Below are positions 40,495 to 50,975 of a stretch of DNA of 64,000 bases, in pieces (position 1 is the stretch's first letter; each line of letters opens with the position of its first letter). The DNA lies in assembly GCA_902651635.1 (NCBI GenBank), contig CACRSC010000059.1, positions 33,349 to 97,348 of the forward strand. Reading direction: 5' to 3'. The notes below the pieces were generated by a model, which saw only the letters and a list, made by a program, of their open reading frames with translations, ran no database searches and had not been told where the DNA came from. The position numbers and the translations under genes were made by a program. The DNA is from Mastigamoeba balamuthi (lineage: Eukaryota > Evosea > Mastigamoebida > Mastigamoebidae).

Positions 40495-41401
40495 ACAGAA
40501 GTCGAAAGTGTTTAGGGGCGGGGAAACCGGGCTGAGGCAGGGCAGGGCACCCCATGTTGCTGTGGTGGAAGTGGACGGCAACGTTGCAGCCGTTCTGAGA
40601 AAGCCCACCCGAGGCACTCGACGGGTCGACACTGAAATTGCGGAAGTTGTGGGGGAAGACGACAAGAGCACTGTAGCCGTGGAGCTTCACGACCATGGTG
40701 CGAAGCCACCTCCTGGTTCTCTCGTTGCATAGCACTTTCTCCCCTCCCAGGAGGGCCAGCAGGGTCGTTTTCATGCCGACTGGCAGGTCTTGTCCAAGAC
40801 CATTGCCATCAGGACGCTGGTGGGCATCATATTAGGTATGAACGACCTGAGGCCATCGGACCAGAGTTCGGCCTCGAAGGTGTTCTGGTATAACCCACAC
40901 GCCAGGGCATCACTCCCGGTGAGCCCCTGTGACAGCGCGTTGATGGGCTGGTTCACTGACAGGCACTCCCACAAACGCCAGGGCGAAGAAGGGGAGCAGG
41001 TCCTCGATCCGTGGCAAGTTGCGGCCGAAGAAGTCGCTGGCTACTGCCCTGCCCGCAGCAGCTGCCAGAACGTGGTCATGCCGGCCTCGAACTGGGCAAC
41101 CCTGATCACCCCTAGGCTGCGAGGGCAAACCTGACACCCGGGTGGTCGACGACCTTTTGCCACGCATGCAGGTACAGCGCCCGCACGGATCCCAACAGCC
41201 CTGTGAACTGCAGAGGGGCAACGCCAGAATATCGACTGGGCACGTGGGCACTTTGCTGCCAACGACACAGCTCTCCTGGAATGTCCGGTTCATGGCGAAC
41301 ATGTCCAGCATGGCGATTACCATGATCTCATGGCAGATCGCCTGCACCTTGGACAAGCTCTGCCCTCTGCTGCTGCCGCTGTCCGTGTTGGCCTGCCTCA
41401 T
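40495..41401 (-). other. Possible decayed coding region, unidentified
   Basis: Several minus-strand open stretches abut in different frames. They contain well-formed protein-like segments (GLRSFIPNMMPTSVLMAMVL, DKTCQSA; TTLLALLGGEKVLCNERTRR, WLRTMVVKLHGYSALVVFPH; ICHEIMVIAMLDMFAMNRTF). I cannot assign a family or find convincing splice sites joining them. It may be another transposon relic in this AT-richer zone. Confidence 0.25.
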
Positions 41402-41505
41402 TCAGAGGAGCTAACCTGCCCTATAACCACAACAACTGCTGCCATCTGAGCAGTGCTGTTATTGGTTTCTATTCGGGCCTGTGTCAGAATCCTGCTGGGC
41501 TACAG

Positions 41506-42183
41506 TTGCTTGCTGCTCCTCCTACATGCCAGAGTATGGCTGTATTACAGCAGATTCATCAACAAAGGTTCACTCAGTCCTCTTTTTATGAGCTCTACTA
41601 CGGTCTCTCTGGTATCAGGCCAATGCCTATGCAGTCATCTGACATTTGGTTCTCTGCTTTTAGGCCTGCTATACAATTTCAGTGTGACATTTCAGGAACA
41701 TGTCCCATTCACGGGCCAATTGTATGTTCAAGGCCATTCTTGTCAGCAAATTCAGATGTGGCCGATCCCCTTCAGGCCATCAGGTTGTACATCGAACATG
41801 GTCATAACATGCACTGCAATGCACTCATTGACATTGATCCATCTGCTGATGTAGCAGATGCACAGTGTCCGTGCACACTGAACATCAACACAACACACTA
41901 CACATTCTCGCCTCTTGTTATCTTTGTCAACCAGACAACACAACAGAACCCCTTTATTTTCACAGTACCAGACACGTTTCAGCAGAACTACACATCTGCA
42001 TTTCTTCCAATGAAGTGCACTCTTTCGGTCTGTACGCACTCACACACTTTCAGCACTCACACTGGTATGAATTCTTCAGGTATTACTCATCATAGTACTG
42101 TTTTAATGATGTTCTTAATTCAGTTTCATACATTCCACCACACACACAAATCACTGGAAACAAGATATTTAAACAAAATGTAA
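41506..42183 (+). CDS. Orphan ORF, Cys/His-containing, unidentified
   Basis: A 225-codon open frame with a first half that looks coding: SSFYELYYGLSGIRPMPMQS, DIWFSAFRPAIQFQCDISG, TCPIHGPIVC, LYIEHGHNMHCNALIDID, DAQCPCTLNIN. The spaced Cys and His residues could form a zinc site. The second half becomes T/H-rich and is less convincing. There is no credible start context (the first codon is CTG-like in the open frame). It is probably part of a mobile element, given transposase-like relics on both sides. Confidence 0.3.
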   Translation: MLAAPPTCQSMAVLQQIHQQRFTQSSFYELYYGLSGIRPMPMQSSDIWFSAFRPAIQFQCDISGTCPIHGPIVCSRPFLSANSDVADPLQAIRLYIEHGHNMHCNALIDIDPSADVADAQCPCTLNINTTHYTFSPLVIFVNQTTQQNPFIFTVPDTFQQNYTSAFLPMKCTLSVCTHSHTFSTHTGMNSSGITHHSTVLMMFLIQFHTFHHTHKSLETRYLNKM

Positions 42184-42214
42184 ACATGATTTTTTCTGAT
42201 GATCATTTTGGTTT

Positions 42215-42345
42215 AAATATAATGTCGTTTTAAACCACATTCTCTGTTTTTCCAATTTCAAAATGTCGTTTTAAACCGACTTTTTTCATACTTTGTTTTT
42301 TTCATTGAAACTGGTAAAATGGTACATTTGGCTGCAAGGACATTT
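42215..42345 (+). repeat. Dispersed repeat, inverted partner at the window end
   Basis: It matches the reverse complement of about 63870-64000. Shared blocks are CAAAATGTCGTTTTAAA, a pyrimidine-rich spacer, ACTGGTAAAATGGTAC and TTTGGCTGCAA. The copies differ by small indels. It behaves like the end of a non-autonomous element. Confidence 0.7.
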
Positions 42346-42359
42346 TTCTCTGAATTACA

Positions 42360-42925
42360 TGTGTTCCTCGATGCTGTCTTGGCAATTACTCCTTGGATGA
42401 ACTCCAGTGTCTGGGCACAAACGACTGGCAGTGGCTCAACCCTCTTTATGTTGTCCAAGAAGTGGTATGGGAGGTTGTAGTAGTACAGAGGCCTGAACGG
42501 CCCATACTCTGGGTGTCTCTTTCTCTCTGCACTCCTGCAGCTGCTCCAGCTGTCGCCTTCCCAAAAAATTCAGCAGAAGCTTCCATCACTTGACTGAGAC
42601 AGTCTCACTTGTCAGAAGTGAACACACCATCCCTGTGAGGCGCATGTTCTCCAGCCACTCATCCGGAACCAGTCCCCACAACAGAATCTGGGCCACAGCA
42701 GTGAAGTTGAAGTACTTGCTTCTGAGCTTCTTCCTGAGGCACACAATTCTGATGCCCAGAATTGCCATTCCTGTCTCGTCCAGGAAACTGCTGCCTGCAT
42801 CAAAGCTGTAAGGACGGGCTTCATGTCCCAGGGAAGCTTGTGCATTGGCTCTCTTGGCTGGCAGAGAAACGGGTCCTCTATGAAGAAGAACATGGGATTA
42901 ATGATAGCTGTTATACCCTGCACTT
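42360..42925 (-). pseudogene. Unidentified relic, possibly a transposase C-terminal region
   Basis: Minus-strand frames give FFFIEDPFLCQPREP, WDMKPVLTAL, then after a shift GIRIVCLRKKLRSKYFNFTA, VAQILLWGLVPDEWLENMRL and TGMVCSLLT before a stop. The helical pattern with LL-G-L-P followed by W and N is reminiscent of the C-terminal helices of tnp2/Plavaka-type transposases, but this is weak. Broken frames show decay. Confidence 0.3.
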
Positions 42926-43110
42926 CCTGTCAATGAGAACCATGTAGTGAAGGACTGGGCAGTTGTTCTTGCCATTCTCCTTACTCTTATCTTAAAACTG
43001 TTAGTGAATCATTTAAAGGTAATTTATGCATACCTTCTTGCCAAAAACTCTATCTGGATATCAGTGGAGTCAATAAACAGGGTGATGCTCTCAATTGGCT
43101 TGCTGATGTT

Positions 43111-43518
43111 GTGAACAGCATGAAGTCAGTCAGCCAAAGAGCTGAACTTGGTCCCACTCATTCAGCCTGCTGCAACCCAAGGGTGTTCTCGTTCTCAGAT
43201 CAGTTAGACATTGCCAGTCAGAGTTCTTCCTGTATTTGTAAGGACACTGAGATGATGTCATGGATCACCACGTGCCTCAAGATGACCTACATGTGTGGTG
43301 ACCATGCTGTGGTGTTCTGCTCGGGCTTTGCCTGCAATGCAAGCCACGTGCCCTACAGCTCCCAGTTCCCGTCGTGCATGGGCTGTGGCAATGGGCTGCT
43401 TGACACGGGTGAGGACTGCGACAGGGACAACAGCTGCAATGCCTCTGCGTGGTACTGCTTCTCAAGCTTCATGCCGACGATGCCCCTGACCATCAGCTGC
43501 ATTCCCACCCATACATAG
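43111..43518 (+). pseudogene. Cysteine-rich fragment with a DUF4215-like repeat
   Basis: An open stretch ends with CGNGLLDTGEDCDRDNSCNA, the CGNG-x-E-x-G-E-x-CD core of the disintegrin-like cysteine-rich repeat (DUF4215). It is preceded by more cysteines (CSGFACNASHVPYSSQFPSC). Such repeats occur in large secreted or surface proteins. Only one repeat is visible and neither start nor neighbouring exon was found, so it is either a lone exon or a remnant. Confidence 0.45.
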
Positions 43519-43521
43519 AAC

Positions 43522-45347
43522 ATTGTACTATACATTGAATACAGTGTTTGCAATTATTGAATGTGGAACCAGTATTAATATCATAGCAACCTGAGATACT
43601 TTTTAGATGATTGTTCAGCATCTGCTTGCCAAGATCTAATTTAAAAACCCCACGGTTTTCATGTCTCACAACAACAATGGATCCGATCCTGCTTCATCTT
43701 TCCATCATTTCTGGAGCTGCTTCTTCTGCTGCACTGCCTGCACCAGCTGCAGCAGAGGTTCCTGCAGTAGCAAGCAGCACCCTTCACAACTGTGACCAGG
43801 TCTTCCGAGAGGAAGAAGCCATCACCACTTGGTTCATTTCAATTCCCATCCTTATCCCTCATAGTTTAAATGATTGGCTGAAGGGTGGGACAGAAGTGTT
43901 AGTATTATATAATGCTATAGAGGATGTACAGGAAAGAAGGAAGAGTGGGCAGGGAAGAGAGGGTCAGGAGCAAGCAGGGGAAAGAGAGATGCTGTGGTTT
44001 CACAAGGCATCATAAATACAATTCTAATCTGCTGCAAAATTTGAAAAACGGGAATGCAGAAGGGGAAGTTGAAAAGAGCTGAAGAATAGCGTGATGCACT
44101 GCATGTCATGCTCACTGAACATCACGTGGGGCTATATGCAGGGAGTAATAAGACTCTATCTTGCCCTTGTCTTAGATTTATCAACATCAACTGAAAAGGG
44201 CAATTTATTGTGTTACAGATTATATTTGCTGCTTTTATTAATAGAGCAATGAGGTATAAGACAAACCTTATGCACCTCACATCCTCTTCTTCCACCACTG
44301 ACACATTCCTGGTGCACAGGTGAGCGAGGTTGGAAATAATGTTCCTGATGACCAGGCCCTGCAGGGCCCTGCTGCTGCTGCTGCCCGTGCCCCTGCATCA
44401 CAAGGCAAGGTATCATTGAAAGATATTGCCCATTTTCTTCCTTGAGCAATCTGGGTTTCCCATATAAGCTTTTACTGATATGAGTTTCTTTCTTCATGAC
44501 TGATAATCTGTGGGGGCACTTTTTCTCTTTTCTTTCTCCTCTTTGCAGTTCAATCTTACAGATTTTATCTTCATTTCCCGCTAAATCTTACATATTTTAT
44601 CAGAATTTGTGCATGATTATTTATGAAGGAAATCCAGTTCGTGCACGGCTATAGTAGTGTTAGCAATGGTAGTGACAATGATTATAAGAAAGGAAATGCT
44701 GATGGCAATGATGACATCACGTTCAACCTCCCCCCCCAGTAAACCCCAATATCATTGTCATAGAATATGTCTGATGTATTTGAGAAGTCGTGCTGGCATT
44801 CCTGTTGTTGGGGGTACTGTAGCTGTAACAGTATGATATTTATAACCCTTCTTCTTAAGATTTATGTCAAACCATCACTGATAACATCATGTTCACTCTG
44901 GGTTTAGCAGACACAACAGGAACAGATAATGTGAGCCACTGGAAGCGTACCAGCTGTGGGCGAGCCTCCATTGTCTCCAGCTGCCGGGCCAGCCTTGGCA
45001 ATGAGGGCTGCTCACTCGTACGCGGATCAAATTCCAGTGATTCAGCAGCGAGGAGCGCGTCCTGGCACTGCTGCTGCTCCAATGAAGGGCTGGAGCCAGA
45101 GGGCAATCAGCACCTGAGCCTGTGATGGAGCGCAGCGCAGGTAAGCTCATCGAGTTTTGGGCCACCGGAGGTGCGGGAGCGGCTGAGGGGCGTCGGGGGC
45201 GGGGCTCACCACCAGCACCCGCGTGCAGCACTGTGGGAGGTGCGCCACCGAGTCTCCTCCCATCCCTCAGTGCCGCATTCCTCCTGCCAGAGGTGCTGCC
45301 AGCCACTGGCTGCCACCGTGGACAGCGTCCGTGAGTTTGTCAGCAGA
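43522..45347. other. Long non-coding stretch, nothing identified
   Basis: Mostly AT-rich with short ORFs. A minus-strand open piece near 44867-45106 (LEQQQCQDALLAAESLEFDP, then RLARQLETME) has protein-like composition but no partner exon. No repeats shared with other parts of the window were noticed until 45348. Confidence 0.4.
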
Positions 45348-45790
45348 GAAGCCCCGTCTCGAATTGAATTTGAGTTCGAGTCTGTGCTGTCCTCCGCCTC
45401 CACGCTCTGCCCTCTGGTCCCCCACAGTCCGTGCAGCGCCGGCCCCTCTGCCTGCGGCCCTGCGAGCGCACCTGACGCCCTCGACGACGGTGGTGGCAGC
45501 CCAGCGCTGGGCCAGTGCCACACAGAGGGGGCGGGCTCTCTGGCGGTCCTGTGGGGGACGCAGGGCACACCGAAGAGGGTCTCTGGCCCCGGCCGGTTGC
45601 CTCGCCCGTTTCTTGTGGGGCGCGGTGTGGTGGTCCGGTGACGTCACGGCGCCTCTTCTTTGACGTGGCCAGTGGCCCATCGCACACTGTTTCGCGCAAG
45701 CTCTTGTATTCGGCCAGGCATAATGTGCTGTGCCAGCCAACATCAGCACATGGCAGGCAGGGCAGCTCTCATGTGCCCTCTGAGCAACCA
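45348..45790 (+). repeat. Dispersed direct repeat, copy 1 (partner 46817-47205)
   Basis: Shares with 46817-47205 a start (TGAATT(T/C)GAGTT(C/T)GA), a GCGCACCTGA block, CGGTGACGTCACGG then GCCT, TGACGTGGC, TGGCCCATCGC and an end GGCAGGGCAGCTCTCA(T/C)GTG. Divergence is substantial between these blocks. The ORFs across it are not conserved between copies. Confidence 0.65.
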
Positions 45791-46119
45791 TCCATTAATC
45801 TGAGCAAATCTGAGCACGTGCTTTTAAATAAACGACACTTTGGCTCGGGAGATAGGCCAGTGGGTGGCAATGCAGGGTGGGATTTTTGGGCCACAAAGCC
45901 TCCTATCTGTCAACGCCGAGTGAAAATACACCCTAGGCAAGTGATGGCATTCGGTTGCAATATGTTACTTCTAACAGCATCCTGCAATCACGCAGTGACT
46001 GAGTGGCGCAGTCAGAGCTCAGATGGGCGGGGAGTGCGTCCTCTTGCGAGCTCGGAGAAAACCAGTTGAATCCAATACACTGAAGTACCAGCAGGGCGTG
46101 GTGCTGCTCAAACAGACGC

Positions 46120-46566
46120 GTGGTCTGGACTCCAACAAACGTTACTGGGCGCGGGCGCGGGCTGGGGCCAGGGAGACCCCCGAAGTCAATGTTGTTGAGG
46201 AGCAGCTGCTGGACCCGCCTGATTGTCTTCGACTCACAAGCCCGGGGGGCACCTCAGCCGGCGAGACCTCGAGTGCTGGAGGCTCGCAGAGAGAGCCAGG
46301 CGTCAGAGCAGCACAGCGGGACCAACGAGACACTCGGGGGGGCCGTGGACGAGTTCTGGATTGTCCTGGATGACAACCGGGAACCCCCGACAGAGAACAA
46401 CGAGGGCGAGGAGGAGGAGCAGCAGAAGCAACAGGAACAGGAGCAGAACTACCAGTGGGGCCAGAACGAGGGCCCAGCCGGGGACGAGTTCTGGATTGTC
46501 CTGGACGACAACCAGGAAACCCAGACTGAGAACAACGAGGGCAGGGAGGAGGAGGAGGAATGGTAG
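46120..46566 (+). CDS. Hypothetical acidic repeat protein
   Basis: A 148-codon frame whose last 75 residues contain two copies of a 45-residue repeat: DEFWIVLDDNREPPTENNEG and DEFWIVLDDNQETQTENNEG. They are separated by an E/Q-rich linker (EEEEQQKQQEQEQNYQWGQ) and followed by REEEEEW. The matching DNA starts at 46348 and 46483. No known family is recognised. The start is uncertain and an upstream frame (46023-46373) overlaps. A gene confined between two copies of a dispersed repeat could belong to an element. Confidence 0.35.
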   Translation: MVWTPTNVTGRGRGLGPGRPPKSMLLRSSCWTRLIVFDSQARGAPQPARPRVLEARRESQASEQHSGTNETLGGAVDEFWIVLDDNREPPTENNEGEEEEQQKQQEQEQNYQWGQNEGPAGDEFWIVLDDNQETQTENNEGREEEEEW

Positions 46567-46816
46567 CAGCAGCAGGAAGAGGAGCAGGACGACCAGGTCA
46601 TGGGCGCGGCAGTTTGGGAGGATGTCGGGCGAAATGGTGCGGCCACCACATTAGTCCCGCTGGGCCCGTGTTCTGTTCCTGTGCTGCTTCTCCATCTTGC
46701 GTTCATCGTCCTGCACGGGTCGTCGGTGGCGCTGTCCCTGGCATCTGTGCTCGAAGACACTGGCGTTGGCTGCTCTCCCTGGCTGCCCTCGTGGTCTGGT
46801 CCCGTGCGCCAGTGTC

Positions 46817-47205
46817 GTGTCAGACCAGAGGCCGCAACTGAATTCGAGTTTGAATGTGCGCTGCGCTGCGCAGCCCCCAGTGTCTGCCCCTGCGCCCTCC
46901 CCTGCGCCCTGCGCCCCCGCTGGGCGCACCTGAATGTCACCGACCTGGTGCAGGGGGTGTGCCACGTAGAGGGGGTGTGCTCTCTCACGTGGCTCTGGCC
47001 CACTGACTCGCTCCTTCTTGTGCGGCGTGTGTGCGTGTGTGTTGTACGGTGACGTCACGGTGCCTTCTCTGACGTGGCTTCTGGCCCATCGCCCGCTGGT
47101 CGCATCGGCTCTTCCATTGAGATATGAGCGATGTGCTGTTCCGGTGGACAGCAGCGCAGGCAGGGCAGGGCAGCTCTCACGTGCCCTCGCAGACCGCGTG
47201 CCGGC
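46817..47205 (+). repeat. Dispersed direct repeat, copy 2
   Basis: See the copy at 45348-45790, about 1.45 kb upstream in the same orientation. Copy 2 is slightly shorter and contains GTGTGTGCGTGTGTG just before the conserved TGACGTCA. Confidence 0.65.
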
Positions 47206-47422
47206 CCATCGTCGAGGAGATTGAAGGTCACAAATCATATGCGACGACCCCACCAAGAAATAACAACCTCTTCATCATAGTATCCAGAAATTGGCCAGCA
47301 TAAAGCCATCTCTGATGTTTCTTCACGGATTTGGGCAGAGCATAAATCGTTGCCAAAAGTTCAATGGGCACTTTTCAGGCGCTTGGGACGTATGTTCAGT
47401 GCTTGGAATTCAGTCCAAGCAC

Positions 47423-49477
47423 TTACTTTTTGATCCACGAAGTGCATCCTCCGCCTATCTGGGCCATTGCTTGCATACTGGGGAAGTCTGCGCCCTTTCC
47501 AAAAGCATGGAAGTCAAACACGATGTGAGGGTACTGCGCACGAATATCTTGCCACGCCTGCAGCCCGCTGGGGTCTCCTGCGAACGGGGTCACGTCTCCA
47601 TCGCCAAGCACAATGACTCGCTCTGCATCATCCCCGTGCTTCTTCAGAGCGCTCTCGAGCGCTTGACCCAAGTGAGTGCCACCGCTGGCTTCTATATTTT
47701 TGATCCAGCGTGCAGCATGCATCCGCGTCATGGCATCCTCGATGTGTACCCAGTTTCCGTCATTGTACCACCGGGATTCATGGTCCCACGCACAGAGCGC
47801 TACCTGCAGGGGCTTCTCTAACAGTCCTAGCATCCAGTCCCTCGCCTCGGCAATACGACCGCCTACCATCGACCCTGAGTTATCCACCAGGACGACGATA
47901 CGCTCCAGTTCACGCACGGAAACTCCCCCCAGCTTCGGGTCATTGTGCACGTGGAATGGCGGTGGCGGAGCTCCAGAGACCAGGAGGGGCAGGACTTTGA
48001 CTTTGGTCTCCTGCACCGGCTTTCCTCCTGCGGGATGAACTGCCACCTGCACGCAGCAAGGCGCAGGAGCCACGAGTACGAGCCTTCCACGAGTATCCAA
48101 GCCGCCACAGAGCGGCGTGCACACGCCGCTGGGCGATGTCAGAAGCCCGGTCACATCTCCCGACACTGGAACACCTCCGTCCGTGAAGACCACCTTCACT
48201 ACTCGTGCTGGAAGGTGCACCAGGGGTGGCGACCATGCCGAGCCTCTCCTCGACAGGCAGAAATCCTGCAGAACCAGGTCCTGGCTGAGCGGTCCCCCAG
48301 ACACAGGAGACACGACTGTGGCCCTGTAGTCGCCATCAGGAAGGCTGCTGATGCTCCCTCCGAGGTCCACTGCTCCGGTTTTCCCGTCCACGGTCGCCTC
48401 GACGGTACGCCCATCGCCGATTGATATGTGCAGCTTGAGGAGTGTCCCGTGAGATGGCACTATGCGCAGCGCTGCGTCGCGAGCTCTGTCCTCCACTTCC
48501 TTGGCTCTGGTCTCCCGCCTCTGCCTCTGCTCCTGTGCGAGTCTCAGGGACTCGGCCATCACCTGCTGTGCCTCCATTGCCCTGCGGATCTCGTCTGCAG
48601 CGAGCTCCTCGCGTGCCCTGCACTCGTGCTCCCTGCGCAGCTCGGCTGCCCAGAGCGCTGCCTGCTGAATCTCCTGTGCCCTGCGCTGCTCTGCAGCCTC
48701 GCGCTCCTGTCTTGCCAGCTCTGCAGCTGCGGCCTCGCGTTCCTTCTGGGCCTGTCTCTCGAGCATCGCGATGCGGTGCTCCTCCTCGCGTGCGCTTATT
48801 GCCGCGTCGAGAGCGCGCTGCTGTTCCTCGGCTCTGCAGAGCTCCTCTTTGATCTCGCGGTCCCTCAGAGCCAGCTTCTCGGCTATTAGCAACTGGCCCA
48901 TGGCCAGCTCGTCCTCTCGCCTTCTGTTCTCCTCTGCGGCCTCCTCGGCGAGCGCCCTGGCGAGCCTCTCCTCCTCTTCCACCCTGGCGCTTTCTTCCTT
49001 CTTCCTCCGTTCCTCCTCTGCTGCTTGCTTCAGCTTCGCAGCTGTCGACGTCTTGGCGAAGAGCAGGGCTGCTGCTGCCTCTTCCTCGGCCTCGCGCTGC
49101 CGCTTGACCTCGTCGGCTTCTGCCCTGCGCTTCCTCTCGACTTCTTCGATCTTGCCGCTCCTGCTCTCGGCGTCTCCGTGCACGTCTGACACCCACCCGC
49201 CCTTGCACCTGATCGACCCTGCCGGGGCGACCTTGAGGCACCTCAGACAGAACAGGGAAAGCCCGCTGCCCTGCGGCTGCACTGGTGTACGGCAGAACAC
49301 TGACGGCTGTAGCGGCCCACGGCACTTGTAGCAAACGAAGCAGCAGCGGTGCAGCAGCAGAGGCTCTCCCCCTGTCCCGTCTGCGAGTAGAAGCGATTCC
49401 ATCGGCTTTGCCCTCTTCGAGCACGCTGCACACGTCCCCGCAGACGGCACAACATACTTGTGCGCCACCTCCACCAT
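47423..49477 (-). CDS. LIM - coiled-coil - von Willebrand factor A protein
   Basis: Single exon. From the ATG at 49477 it gives 684 residues. An in-frame extension to 49597 is possible, but the chosen start directly precedes the first domain. Residues 16-80 form a LIM-type zinc finger (C16-x2-C19, H43-x2-C46, C49-x2-C52, later C77-x2-C80). Residues 100-350 are a long charged coiled coil (EEEERLARALAEEAAEENRR, EREAAAAELARQEREAAEQR). A beta-rich stretch follows. Residues 520-684 are a vWA domain whose metal site is complete: VDNSGSM (D532), GGTHLG and GDGDVTP. It also has the typical ending (GKGADFPSMQAMAQIGGG). No signal peptide or membrane span is seen, so the protein is probably intracellular, with the LIM and vWA parts mediating protein contacts. 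The GC content and codon use resemble the left-hand gene block rather than its AT-rich surroundings. Confidence 0.85.
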   Translation of the reverse strand: MVEVAHKYVVPSAGTCAACSKRAKPMESLLLADGTGGEPLLLHRCCFVCYKCRGPLQPSVFCRTPVQPQGSGLSLFCLRCLKVAPAGSIRCKGGWVSDVHGDAESRSGKIEEVERKRRAEADEVKRQREAEEEAAAALLFAKTSTAAKLKQAAEEERRKKEESARVEEEERLARALAEEAAEENRRREDELAMGQLLIAEKLALRDREIKEELCRAEEQQRALDAAISAREEEHRIAMLERQAQKEREAAAAELARQEREAAEQRRAQEIQQAALWAAELRREHECRAREELAADEIRRAMEAQQVMAESLRLAQEQRQRRETRAKEVEDRARDAALRIVPSHGTLLKLHISIGDGRTVEATVDGKTGAVDLGGSISSLPDGDYRATVVSPVSGGPLSQDLVLQDFCLSRRGSAWSPPLVHLPARVVKVVFTDGGVPVSGDVTGLLTSPSGVCTPLCGGLDTRGRLVLVAPAPCCVQVAVHPAGGKPVQETKVKVLPLLVSGAPPPPFHVHNDPKLGGVSVRELERIVVLVDNSGSMVGGRIAEARDWMLGLLEKPLQVALCAWDHESRWYNDGNWVHIEDAMTRMHAARWIKNIEASGGTHLGQALESALKKHGDDAERVIVLGDGDVTPFAGDPSGLQAWQDIRAQYPHIVFDFHAFGKGADFPSMQAMAQIGGGCTSWIKK

Positions 49478-49519
49478 CGTCGCACACAAGTAAGAGAAGC
49501 AAGAGAATGAAGAGAAGTC

Positions 49520-49745
49520 TTCGTTTTTCGAACCACACGTTTCCCCACACCCTGCCGAAATATCAGTCGAACGTGGTGCGACACCGACGGATGCCACAGC
49601 TTCATCAGGGCAGCACAGCAGAGCGAGAACTCGTCAAACGGGTCATACGACTGGAACGAGTCGGCCACCCTCGCGAGGCAGAGGTCCTGCAGGGAGCGCA
49701 TACCACCCCTCGGCTCCCAGGCTCTGTACGGCAGGACCACCTGAC
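49520..49745 (-). other. Possible coding fragment upstream of the LIM-vWA gene
   Basis: A minus-strand open piece reads RGGMRSLQDLCLARVADSFQ, SYDPFDEFSLCCAALMKLW and then degenerates. The S-L-x-x-L-C-L-x-x-V-A pattern resembles the first helices of some F-box/LRR or ZYG11-like proteins. It is not in frame with the LIM-vWA gene. It could be an isolated exon or remnant. Confidence 0.25.
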
Positions 49746-50499
49746 TGACAACAGAAACGCACTGTGAGTCAGTCGGCAAAAGCAGGGCAGTTGGCATTCA
49801 GCACGCCCTTGTTTTTTTTTTATCGAAGGACTGTGTGGGGTTCACCCTTGATGACCCACCACACAGAGAGTTCATCCAACCGCGAGGGCAGAGGCGCGAC
49901 AGGAAGCACGAGCCCCACCGGCAGTACGCAGTTGCGCTGCAATGAGGTGGGTGTGCTTGGAACTGAGGCAGTGTGAAGCACGCCTGGGCGGCGACGAAGG
50001 CCTCCTCTCACAGCGAGGCGGAGATACGGCGCCCAACATGATCGCCGGGGCCGATGCCAGGCAGCGACTGCGATTGCCTCTGCGTGCCTGCGAGCTGAGG
50101 AACTGGGAGTCCGCTCTGCTGCGTTCCTGGCCGGAGGGGCTCTGCGCAGGCGCCACGGTCGACGTCTGTCTGGCGGAGAACTTCTGCTGCTGGCGAGGGC
50201 TCGCCGCCGTCTGACGTCTGCGTGGTGTCGCTGTCGGCGTACTTGGGGGCGGCACTGCCGATGAAGCACGGCCGTGGCGACGTCCAGACGCCTACGACGA
50301 GGCGAGCAGCATGGACGGCCAGTAATCTGCAACCAGCACTGGTTACCCCGTGCTACCGTGCCACCGCTAACGTACATACGCACGGGGGGGGGGGGCCACA
50401 ACCTTGTAGCACGGGAGCACAGCCCAAAAACACACCTTAGAACGCATAAACCCACGACACAAATACCAAAGATCATCTCATACATGACAGATTAAAGCT

Positions 50500-50975
50500 C
50501 TAGAACTGGAACGTGTTGTTGACAGCCGTGAGCAGCTTGGCGTGCTCGTTGAGGCTGGCCCGGATGGCGTTAATGTTAGCGCCATTATCGTTCTGGCGAG
50601 CTGGTACTTGTTGTCGTCGGGGGCTGTAGTGTCCTTCATCACACTGTAGATCTCGAGAGCTGAGGGCAGGACGAGAGTCTCCCACAGGGCGTTGTCGCGG
50701 AGCAGCTCGAACACTGAGTAGCCATTCTGGGGTGTTCTTCCACGAGAAGAGGAGCGCCTCTCTCCAGCCCACGATTTGAAGGTACGTCTGCTCCTGGAGG
50801 TAGAACCACAGAGGGATGTGCCCACCTCGTGTATGGGCCGCGAGTCCCCAATGGAGGGGTCGATGTGCGTCTTTAACTCCACGACTGTCTACGTCTTGTC
50901 GAGTGCAGGAGCCGGATGCGGGTGTATGACGAGTCTGTGCCCACGATCTTGCCCACGTCAGTGGCAGTGACATGG
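50500..50975 (-). pseudogene. YqaJ/lambda-exonuclease-like (PD-(D/E)XK) nuclease relic
   Basis: On the minus strand, in changing frames, there is a VTATDVGKIVGTDSSYTR segment like the TASD-x-x-x-ILG opening of YqaJ-type recombinases. Then comes VVELKTHIDPSIGD with the E-x-K active-site pattern, and IPLWFYLQEQTYLQIVGWRE with the Y-x2-Q-x2-YLQ helix, followed by ALLFSW, ENGYSVFELLRDNALWETLV and LPSALEIYSVM. At least two frame shifts are needed, so it is dead or mis-sequenced. Such nucleases travel with viruses and large transposons. Confidence 0.4.
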
